64,000 bases of DNA from Arthrobacter castelli DSM 16402 (GTDB lineage: Bacteria; Actinomycetota; Actinomycetes; Actinomycetales; Micrococcaceae), in NCBI RefSeq assembly GCF_000430705.1, contig NZ_AUMN01000006.1, positions 124,001 through 188,000 on the forward strand. Direction: 5' to 3'. Under the pieces are notes generated by a model. That model was not told the origin of the DNA and searched no databases. It saw nothing but the letters and a program-made list of their open reading frames with translations. Position 1 is the stretch's first letter, and the number at the start of each line of letters is the position of its first letter. The position numbers and the translations under genes are program-made. Below, one piece after another: positions 54,016 to 59,855 of the stretch.

Positions 54016-54158
54016 GATCAGCTCCTGACCTGCGATGCAACTGGTTACTGCCCGCTCATCATGGCGCAGCCGGTGTTACTGCGGCGTTACTGGTCCCGCG
54101 GACCACCCTTTCGTGCGGCCGGCTGCTTCATTCATCGGGGCAATAACGCGGTTGTAAC
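54005..54158. promoter_or_regulatory. cluster of GTAAC boxes in the divergent protease promoter region
   Basis: Five copies of GTAAC or its complement GTTAC occur at 54005-54009, 54044-54048, 54075-54079, 54086-54090 and 54154-54158. The third and fourth form GTTACTG-N4-GTTACTG, 11 bp apart (one helical turn), typical of OmpR-family response-regulator direct repeats. The cluster covers the interval between the matrixin start and the subtilase start. The binding protein is not known; MtrA is one guess. Confidence 0.4.
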
Positions 54159-54210
54159 GTGAACGGGTCTACGATTGGCCCACGGGCTACTTCGGCAAAG
54201 GCAGGGTGAC

Positions 54211-55452
54211 ATGATTAATTCTGATTCGTCCGGCGCACCAGCGAATGGGGAGCAACCGGAAACCACCGGCCGATACATCGTGGTATTCGCTGACGGCGAG
54301 CCCGATCCGCCCGGCGTGCTCCGTGCGACGGCAGGAGTGTCGAATGTGGCCGACACCCGGGATTTTGACCAGCAGCGTGTTGGTGCCGCCGATATCGCCA
54401 ATGCCGACGCCATGGTATTTTCCAAGCTCGGCGTCGCCGTCGTGTCTGCGGACCAGCGCCAAATGGACGCCTTGCGGGCCGCATCCGACCGGCGCGACAT
54501 TGCCTCGGTCACCGAAGAACTGATCCACCATGTCCTTGCGGACACGGAGTCAGCTTCGGCCGGTTCCGCCGCCTATTCCACCCAGTTCAAGGACTCTTCC
54601 GAGTACACGTGGGGGCTGCAGGCGGTCGGGGCGGACTCATCGCCGTGGACCGGCAAGGGTGTGAAGGTGGCGGTGCTGGACACCGGTTTGGACCTGACAC
54701 ATCCTGATTTCGCATCCCGGTCGGTTACGGCTGAATCGTTCGTGAAGGACGAAACCGCACAGGACGGGCACGGACACGGCACCCACTGCGTCGGAACGTC
54801 CTGTGGACCGCGCATCCTTGCCACGGGTCCCGGCTACGGGGTTGCCAATGAGGCGGAAATATTCGTCGGTAAGGTGATGAGCGATTCGGGATCCGGCACC
54901 GACAGTGATATTCTCGCCGGCATCAACTGGGCCGTGAACAGCGGGTGCGCCGCCATTTCCATGTCGTTGGGGGCCAACGTGAGGCAGGTGCACCCGCCCT
55001 ATACCGCCGTCGGGAAGCGTGCTTTGGACCAGGGGTCGATGATTATCGCGGCCGCCGGAAATAACGCCGACCGGGACAACGGCAACTACGGCTTTGTGGG
55101 TACTCCGGCCAACAGCCCGTTCATTATGGCCGTTGGTGCCTTGGACCGGCAACTGGACATTGCGCCTTTCTCCGCGCGCACCTTGGCCGGGCGTGGCGGC
55201 CAAGTCGATATCGCCGCTCCGGGGGTCTACGTGCATTCGTCATGGCCGATGCCCAAACGCTACAACACACTCAGTGGCACCAGCATGGCAACGCCTCATG
55301 TTGCAGGCGCGACGGCGTTGTGGGCAGAGGCCACCGGATACCGGGGCAGGGAATTGTGGTCGGTCATCATGCAGGAAAGCCGCCGGTTGCCTGTCGCGTC
55401 CCTTGATGCGGGGGCCGGGTTGGTCAGGGCGCCGCAGTTTCGCCCGGCATGA
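54211..55452 (+). CDS. subtilisin-like serine protease (S8)
   Basis: Length 413. Residues about 20-108 look like an I9-type propeptide (TGRYIVVFADGE ... DIASVTEELI). The S8 catalytic domain has Asp157 (VAVLDTGLD), His189 (GHGHGTHCVG), oxyanion Asn284 (AAAGNN) and Ser358 (LSGTSMATPH), all intact. There is no signal peptide or membrane anchor. The start ATG 54211 follows GGCAGGGTGAC. Its stop overlaps the start of a separate small I9-like gene (ATGA). Together with the divergent metalloprotease it forms a two-protease cassette. Confidence 0.92.
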   Translation: MINSDSSGAPANGEQPETTGRYIVVFADGEPDPPGVLRATAGVSNVADTRDFDQQRVGAADIANADAMVFSKLGVAVVSADQRQMDALRAASDRRDIASVTEELIHHVLADTESASAGSAAYSTQFKDSSEYTWGLQAVGADSSPWTGKGVKVAVLDTGLDLTHPDFASRSVTAESFVKDETAQDGHGHGTHCVGTSCGPRILATGPGYGVANEAEIFVGKVMSDSGSGTDSDILAGINWAVNSGCAAISMSLGANVRQVHPPYTAVGKRALDQGSMIIAAAGNNADRDNGNYGFVGTPANSPFIMAVGALDRQLDIAPFSARTLAGRGGQVDIAAPGVYVHSSWPMPKRYNTLSGTSMATPHVAGATALWAEATGYRGRELWSVIMQESRRLPVASLDAGAGLVRAPQFRPA

Positions 55453-55679
55453 AGATCACCGTGACGGTCGCCGAACCGTATCTCTCACAGATCGGCGGAG
55501 TCGCGGATCAGCTGCGCTCGGCCGGGATGGAAATAGACCAGGTGCTTGATGCGCTTGGAATGATCACCGGTTCGGTCTCCGCCGGGAGGCTCGCCGCCGT
55601 GGAGGCGCTCGATGGCGTCGCATCAGTGGACCAGCCCATGGGTTTCGAGCTGCCTGATCCGGGCGACGAAGTGCAGTAG
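55449..55679 (+). CDS. stand-alone I9-like protease inhibitor / propeptide
   Basis: A 76-residue protein with the beta-alpha-beta-beta-alpha-beta pattern of subtilisin propeptides and I9 inhibitors: KITVTVAEPYLSQIGGVADQ, LRSAGMEIDQVLDALGMITG, SVSAGRLAAVEALDGVASVD. It starts inside the stop codon of the S8 protease (ATGA overlap), so it is made in fixed ratio with it. Expected roles are intramolecular-chaperone-like folding help supplied in trans, or a cytoplasmic immunity protein against a protease that lacks a secretion signal. The inhibitor fold is inferred by pattern, not search. Confidence 0.7.
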   Translation: MKITVTVAEPYLSQIGGVADQLRSAGMEIDQVLDALGMITGSVSAGRLAAVEALDGVASVDQPMGFELPDPGDEVQ

Positions 55680-55702
55680 GTGCATCCGGGATTTATTCAG
55701 AA

Positions 55703-56479
55703 TTATTCAAACGAAGGGCGCAAGCCGACGTCGAACCCGATGCTTTCCCCAAACTGGGGGCGGCCGGCGCCATCGATGATCGGCCGGACGAGTTCGAGGA
55801 TGTCTCGAGAGGGCGTTGCACCGCACTCCCGCCAGAGCGTCGCAACATAGTTCTGATAGCTGCGCAGCGCCGGCCCGTGGTTTCCGCCTGCCAGGTGTAT
55901 CCGGAGCAGGGTCCGCTGGGTGCTCTCCCTCAACGGGTCCAGCACAGAGGCTGCGGTGGCGGCGTCCAAGGCAACGTCGAGTTCGCCTGCTGAAAGGTAC
56001 TGGTTGGCCAGATTCTCCAGTGTCACCATCCGCTGCCAGGTCATCCTATCCTGGTCGGGAATCAGCCACTCCTCATACCACCCCGTCAGCAGCTCTGCGT
56101 GCCGCACCTGATCGATCATTCCGGCGGGCGGCGACGTGAGCCTGCCGCTGTTGACGGCGTCCATCCACCGCGACAATTCGTCGACGTCGGTGTGGACACC
56201 GCCGGACAGCATGAGCGGGTCGCGGCCCGACCGGATCAGACCGGGAAGCTGGTGGGAGATGTGCCACAGGCACGCACGCAGGCTTCCCGATGCATGCTCA
56301 TCCGTTCGATCGGGCCACAGCAGCCCGGCAAAGTACGTCCGCCTCCGGGCACCGCGCAGCGCTAATGCGGCAATAAGTCTTTGCTGCCTGTAGGTGACGG
56401 TGACTGGCTGCTGGTCCCGCTCCAGCTGCCAGCACCCCAGCAGATGGAGCCTCCACAGGACTGGATCATTCCCAGACAT
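55703..56479 (-). CDS. SARP-like regulator with BTAD domain
   Basis: Residues 1-95 form an OmpR-type winged helix as in SARPs (WRLHLLGCWQLERDQQPVTV, QQRLIAALALRGARRRTYFAGLLWPD, ASGSLRACLWHISHQLPGLI). Residues about 100-245 are the bacterial transcriptional activation domain with TPR-like helices (LENLANQYLSAGELDVALDA, DPLRESTQRTLLRIHLAGGN). It has no ATPase domain. SARPs usually activate neighbouring secondary-metabolite or accessory genes through direct repeats. ATG 56479 is embedded in a 12-bp perfect inverted repeat. It is most plausibly the local regulator of the protease/LysM cassette. Confidence 0.85.
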   Translation of the reverse strand: MSGNDPVLWRLHLLGCWQLERDQQPVTVTYRQQRLIAALALRGARRRTYFAGLLWPDRTDEHASGSLRACLWHISHQLPGLIRSGRDPLMLSGGVHTDVDELSRWMDAVNSGRLTSPPAGMIDQVRHAELLTGWYEEWLIPDQDRMTWQRMVTLENLANQYLSAGELDVALDAATAASVLDPLRESTQRTLLRIHLAGGNHGPALRSYQNYVATLWRECGATPSRDILELVRPIIDGAGRPQFGESIGFDVGLRPSFE

Positions 56480-56510
56480 AGCCGTTCCAGCTTTCTACGG
56501 AACGGCTATG
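56477..56510 (-). promoter_or_regulatory. perfect inverted repeat covering the SARP start codon
   Basis: CATAGCCGTTCC (56477-56488) and GGAACGGCTATG (56499-56510) are exact 12-bp inverted copies separated by 10 nt. In the SARP message the second arm contains the AUG and part of the ribosome-binding region, so the hairpin would hide the start. As DNA it could equally be an operator. Confidence 0.55.
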
Positions 56511-56544
56511 CGTGCCATTCCCCGAGCCCGCAGACCACCCCGTA

Positions 56545-56578
56545 AAATTAGCATTGTCACTTAGGTCTCATCTGTCAA
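56545..56578 (-). promoter_or_regulatory. candidate SARP promoter
   Basis: A consensus -35 TTGACA (minus strand, 56578-56573) is followed after 17 bp by AATGCT and then an AT-rich GCTAATTTTA. The region lies 60-100 bp upstream of the SARP start. The -35 is perfect, the -10 poor, so an activator may be needed. Supported by resemblance only. Confidence 0.35.
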
Positions 56579-56590
56579 GGGTTCGTGTGG

Positions 56591-57103
56591 TCAGGAAAGC
56601 AGCGGGATGCGGAATACCTGCCCGGGATAGATCAGATCCGGATCGTGGATCCGGTCCGGATTTGCTTTGACGATGTCGTCCACCGTGGTGTTGTGTCCCT
56701 GGCTGGCGGCGATGGCGGACAGCGTATCTCCGCTTTCGACTTCGTAGAGCCGGAACGCGATCAGGTTGCTAAACAGGGTGACGCGCACGATGTTCACGTC
56801 GGTGCCCGGCGGGTCCAGGTCCAATGGAATGTAACCATAGAGTCGCAGCATGACCTCGGCGCCGCGGATCGTTGGCCCTGACAGCGAAACGGTGTTGGTG
56901 AAGTCGCTGATCCGGCTCAGGGAGCCGACGTCGGTGACCCGGCCCGAACCAAGCGTATTGCCGTGGCCGTCCAGCACATCCCATTCGACGCTCGGTATAT
57001 AGATCAGCGACTCGAAGGTCGCTCCGTGTCCGGCGATGACGAAATCATTGCCAACCAAGTCATGCTGTTGTGGCTGCCGGAGCCATATGAGGTTTGGCAC
57101 CAT
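56591..57103 (-). CDS. Gmad2-like domain plus LysM protein (copy 1)
   Basis: A 170-residue protein. The N-terminal immunoglobulin-like (Gmad2-type) half shows FVIAGHGATFESLIY, VEWDVLDGHGNTLGSGRVTD and a hydrophobic RAEVMLRLYGYIP-like strand. The C-terminal LysM motif is LYEVESGDTLSAIAASQGHN, then VDDIVKANPDRIHDPDLIYP and GQVFRIPL. LysM binds GlcNAc polymers, so it probably decorates peptidoglycan or an extracellular assembly, yet no signal peptide is present. A 110-bp part of the LysM coding sequence (56649-56758) differs by a single base from copy 2. Confidence 0.8.
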   Translation of the reverse strand: MVPNLIWLRQPQQHDLVGNDFVIAGHGATFESLIYIPSVEWDVLDGHGNTLGSGRVTDVGSLSRISDFTNTVSLSGPTIRGAEVMLRLYGYIPLDLDPPGTDVNIVRVTLFSNLIAFRLYEVESGDTLSAIAASQGHNTTVDDIVKANPDRIHDPDLIYPGQVFRIPLLS

Positions 57104-57148
57104 GATGGATCCCGTCTGCGGCGCACCCGTCGATGGGCTGGCAGCGGC

Positions 57149-57646
57149 TTAGCGGAACAGAGGTATGCGGAATACCTGTTTCGGATAGATCAGGTCCGGA
57201 TTGAGTATCCGGTCCGGATTTGCTTTGACGATGTCGTCCACCGTGGTGTTGTGTCCCTGGCTGGCGGCGATGGCGGACAACGTATCTCCGCTTTCGACTT
57301 CGTAGAGCCGGAACGCCGACAGGTCCGTGAACAGCGTGAGCTGGATCGTGTTCAGATCAGATCCCGGCGGGTCCAGCCCCGACGGATCCGAACCATAGAC
57401 CCGCAGCATCACTTGGGCGCCGCGGATCGTCGGGCTGGACAGCGATACCGTATTTCCGAAGTCCCTGATCCAGCCCAGGGACCCGACGCCGGAGACCAGC
57501 CCCGAACCAAGCGTATTGTCATGGGCATCCAACACATCCCAGAGAACCGTCGCTTCGAAGCCCGTCCCGTGCCCGGCAATGACGAAGTCGTTGCCAATGA
57601 CTTCGTGCAGGCGTGGTTGCCGCACTGATATCAGTTTTGGTGCCAT
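57149..57646 (-). CDS. Gmad2-like domain plus LysM protein (copy 2)
   Basis: This 165-residue tandem paralogue of the gene at 56591-57103 has the same order: N-terminal Ig-like region (LISVRQPRLHEVIGNDFVIA, VLWDVLDAHDNTLGSGLVSG) and C-terminal LysM (LYEVESGDTLSAIAASQGHN, VFRIPLF). The Ig-like halves have diverged, while the LysM halves are almost identical in DNA, pointing to gene conversion. ATG 57646 has a GGGGACC-type leader and no signal peptide. It is followed 45 bp later by copy 1, so probably one operon. Confidence 0.8.
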   Translation of the reverse strand: MAPKLISVRQPRLHEVIGNDFVIAGHGTGFEATVLWDVLDAHDNTLGSGLVSGVGSLGWIRDFGNTVSLSSPTIRGAQVMLRVYGSDPSGLDPPGSDLNTIQLTLFTDLSAFRLYEVESGDTLSAIAASQGHNTTVDDIVKANPDRILNPDLIYPKQVFRIPLFR

Positions 57647-57746
57647 GATGGGTCCCCTTCTCCAAGTTCAATAAGCATGCGCCCAAAGGGCACGTGTGGC
57701 AAGAGGTCGCGTTGATGATTGCTGCTGGGGCGGCAAAGCGGCCAAA

Positions 57747-57822
57747 GTGGTCCGGGTGGTCCGGGTGGTCCGGGTGGTCCGGGTGGTCCGGGTGGCCCGG
57801 GTGGCCCGGGTGGCCCGGGTGG
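57747..57822. repeat. 9-bp tandem repeats (GGTCCGGGT/GGCCCGGGT)
   Basis: About eight uninterrupted 9-bp units occupy 57747-57822, with a T-to-C switch partway. On the minus strand one frame reads as repeated Gly-Pro-Pro (collagen-like), in a frame open from 57984 to 57631 that overlaps the start of LysM copy 2 by 16 bp. No good start or ribosome-binding site supports that gene, so only the repeat is annotated. Contraction and expansion by slippage are likely. Confidence 0.8.
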
Positions 57823-57851
57823 CGCGAGTGGGTCAGTTCCCGCCGCTGCTG

Positions 57852-57894
57852 GTAGACTGACCCGCGATGCTTGGCGAGGGAGGATTCGTCCTCC
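57852..57894 (+). promoter_or_regulatory. rplY leader: -10-like box and hairpin
   Basis: TAGACT at 57852-57857 is a plausible -10, about 230 bp before rplY. Just downstream, GGAGGA-TTCG-TCCTCC (57879-57894) forms a 6-bp stem capped by a stable UUCG-type tetraloop. The leader up to 58084 has no other gene and may serve ribosomal-protein autoregulation. Inference only. Confidence 0.35.
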
Positions 57895-58084
57895 GTGATC
57901 GACATGGCTGATTTCCCGCAGGGCTACGAGGCACACTGAGGCTCCGTCCCCAGTCGCGGGTCCCTTCCATGCGGCCGCCGGCAACGAAACAAGTTGAGAC
58001 AGCCGGCCAATATCGCCTCTTGATCAACTGTCATCGTGCGGAGCGCCCGTTCCGCACCTGCCACGAACACTTCAGGAGCACTGC

Positions 58085-58756
58085 ATGTCTGAGAAGAAGC
58101 TGCCCGCCGAGATGCGGACCGAATTCGGCAAGGGGGCCGCACGCCGCCTCCGCCGCGCCGAACAGATCCCCGCCGTCATCTACGGCCACGGCGATGACGT
58201 TGTCCACGTTTCACTGCCGAAGAAGGACACCACGTTGGCGGTGCGCACCCCGAATGCCCTGTTGCGCATCGACATCCATGGCGACGAGCACCTGACGCTG
58301 GCCAAGCAGGTGCAGCGCGACCCGGTCAAGCAGATCGTGGAGCACCTCGACCTGCTGACGGTCCGCCGCGGCGAGAAGGTCCAGGTCGACGTCAACGTCG
58401 TCATCATTGGCGAAGCAGAGCCCGGCGTCGTCGTCACCCTGGAAGCACCGACCGTCAGCATCGAGGCCGAGGCGACCCACCTGCCCTCACACCTGGACGT
58501 CAACATCACCGGCCACGACATTGGCGACCACGTCCATGCCTCGGACGTTATCCTGCCGTCCGGCGTGACCCTGCTGACCGAGCCGGAGACGCTCGTGGTC
58601 AACGTCGCTTCCCCGGCACTGCAGGACCTCGGCGAAGGTGAGGAGGCCGAGGGCGAAGAGGCAGCTGAAGGTGAAGAAGCCGAGGCAACCGAGACTGAGG
58701 GCGAAGCCGCTGAAGAAGGCGAGTCCAAGCCGGAGTCCGCCGGAGAGTCCGAGTAA
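58085..58756 (+). CDS. rplY: 50S ribosomal protein L25/general stress protein Ctc
   Basis: L25/Ctc binds 5S rRNA. The TL5-type two-domain form is seen: the N-terminal 5S-binding barrel (LPAEMRTEFGKGAARRLRRA, EQIPAVIYGHGDDVVHVSLP) and a C-terminal beta domain with VKQIVEHLDLLTVRRGEKVQ and ITGHDIGDHVHASDVILPSG. The last 45 residues are an acidic Glu/Ala tail common in actinobacteria. Length 223. ATG 58085 follows CAGGAGCACTGC. pth follows 10 bp later, as in most actinobacteria. Confidence 0.96.
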   Translation: MSEKKLPAEMRTEFGKGAARRLRRAEQIPAVIYGHGDDVVHVSLPKKDTTLAVRTPNALLRIDIHGDEHLTLAKQVQRDPVKQIVEHLDLLTVRRGEKVQVDVNVVIIGEAEPGVVVTLEAPTVSIEAEATHLPSHLDVNITGHDIGDHVHASDVILPSGVTLLTEPETLVVNVASPALQDLGEGEEAEGEEAAEGEEAEATETEGEAAEEGESKPESAGESE

Positions 58757-58766
58757 CTCGGTCGAT

Positions 58767-59351
58767 ATGAACAACACCTGGCTTGTAGTCGGGCTCGGCA
58801 ACCCCGGGCCCGGCTACAGTCGTAACCGGCACAATGTCGGTCAGATGGTCCTCGATGCCATGGCCTCGAGGATGGGCGGCAAGTTCAAGAGACATAAGGC
58901 CCACGCAGCGGTGCTGGAAAGCCGCCTGGGGGTTGGCGGTCCCAGGCTGGTGCTGGGCAAACCGTTGACCTTCATGAATCTCAGTGGGGGTCCGACGTCG
59001 GCACTGGCACAGTTCTACGGCATCGGTCCCGAGAATGTCATCGCCCTCCATGACGAGATCGACCTGCCCTTCGACACCGTCCGGCTCAAGTTCGGCGGGG
59101 GAGAAGGCGGCCACAACGGGTTGCGTGACATCAGCAAGGCTTTGGGGACCAAGGACTACCTGCGCGTCCGCGTGGGGGTGGGACGGCCCTCCGGGCGGAT
59201 GGCGGCCTCGGATTACGTGCTCAAGGACTTTTCCGGGACGGAGCGCGGCGATCTGCCATTAGTGATTGACCGCGCCGCAGATGCCGTGGAAATGCTCGTC
59301 CAGCAGGGCTTGACCGCCGCCCAGCAGCATTTTCACTCTATTACCTCTTAA
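58767..59351 (+). CDS. pth: peptidyl-tRNA hydrolase
   Basis: Pth recycles tRNA from prematurely released peptidyl-tRNA. Seen: LVVGLGNPGPGYSRNRHNVGQMVLD with catalytic His in RNRHNVG, KPLTFMNLSGG, IALHDEIDLPFDTVRLKFGG and GGEGGHNGLRDISKALG. Its 194 residues are normal. ATG 58767 is chosen because the family N-terminus (NNTWLVVGLGNPG) begins there; the frame upstream belongs to rplY. It is terminated by the strong hairpin at 59448-59509. Confidence 0.96.
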   Translation: MNNTWLVVGLGNPGPGYSRNRHNVGQMVLDAMASRMGGKFKRHKAHAAVLESRLGVGGPRLVLGKPLTFMNLSGGPTSALAQFYGIGPENVIALHDEIDLPFDTVRLKFGGGEGGHNGLRDISKALGTKDYLRVRVGVGRPSGRMAASDYVLKDFSGTERGDLPLVIDRAADAVEMLVQQGLTAAQQHFHSITS

Positions 59352-59447
59352 GTGGAATAATGTCTATAGATGTGACGTTCCATCACTGGAGTGGTCACAC
59401 GAAGACTTAACACATATGCTTTTACCAGCCTAAAAGGCTCCCTAAGC

Positions 59448-59509
59448 GGGGCCGGCGGTGGGCGGCCTCTGAGACTGGGCCACCCCCATCCCACCGTCGG
59501 CCCCTTTTT
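59448..59509 (+). terminator. Rho-independent terminator after pth
   Basis: A 15-bp stem GGGGCCGGCGGTGGG / CCCACCGTCGGCCCC (one G-T pair) closes a 27-nt loop and is followed by TTTTT at 59505-59509. It lies about 100 bp after the pth stop and should end the rplY-pth transcript. Confidence 0.85.
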
Positions 59510-59514
59510 ACTGC

Positions 59515-59595
59515 CGCGAAGCACTGTCGCAAAGCACTGCCACCAGGCACTGCCACAGGCGTTGCCGCGAACCACTGCCAGGAACCGCCGCCAAG
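59515..59595. repeat. degenerate short tandem repeats downstream of the terminator
   Basis: A run of imperfect 13-15-bp units built on GCACTGCCACnA fills 59515-59595. Apart from the terminator and these repeats, the 59352-59708 part of the 500-bp gap shows no gene or RNA signature. Confidence 0.5.
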
Positions 59596-59708
59596 AAGCA
59601 CCTCCTCTGCCATCGATGGCCCCAAATTCCAATCCGGAGTTCAATCACGAGTCGATAACAATTCACCTGTCATCCACTTTCGTGTGAGACTTGCCACTAC
59701 TCTTGGAC

Positions 59709-59746
59709 TTCATGGTGCCGGGGGAGGTTCATGGCGCCGGGGGGAG
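59709..59746. repeat. two tandem 19-bp repeats upstream of the LAL gene
   Basis: TTCATGGTGCCGGGGGAGG (59709-59727) is followed at once by a second 19-bp copy with two substitutions (59728-59746). Each copy contains a strong purine run and an ATG, so the repeat duplicates a potential translation-start signal. Confidence 0.65.
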
Positions 59747-59855
59747 TCTGGCAGTGGTCGGAACGGCTGGGGGATTGACGACAGTGGATACGCGTGGGCA
59801 CCGTATCTCCGTTTGTGTCGTTGACGGCCCTGCGGGCAGAGCGCTGCGCCCATGA
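59712..59855 (+). CDS. possible 47-codon leader ORF coupled to the LAL regulator
   Basis: An ATG at 59712 opens a 47-residue frame (MVPGEVHGAGGSLAVVGTAG, then GLTTVDTRGHRISVCVVDGP) whose TGA (59853-59855) overlaps the start ATG of the large regulator (59852). The regulator itself has only a poor ribosome-binding site, so coupling is conceivable. The leader's own Shine-Dalgarno is weak, and a second ATG at 59731 with GGGGGAGG in front starts a different 15-codon frame. No homology is recognised. Confidence 0.3.
   Translation: MVPGEVHGAGGSLAVVGTAGGLTTVDTRGHRISVCVVDGPAGRALRP

Noticed and set aside
57747-57822. CRISPR-like array
   Set aside because: Units are 9 bp with no spacers; this is a simple tandem repeat. 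No CRISPR or cas genes are seen in the window.
57519-57905. Minus-strand frame with His-Pro-Gly/Asp repeats (ATG 57905)
   Set aside because: It overlaps 128 bp of the LysM copy 2 gene, and its repeats are just another reading of the 9-bp array.
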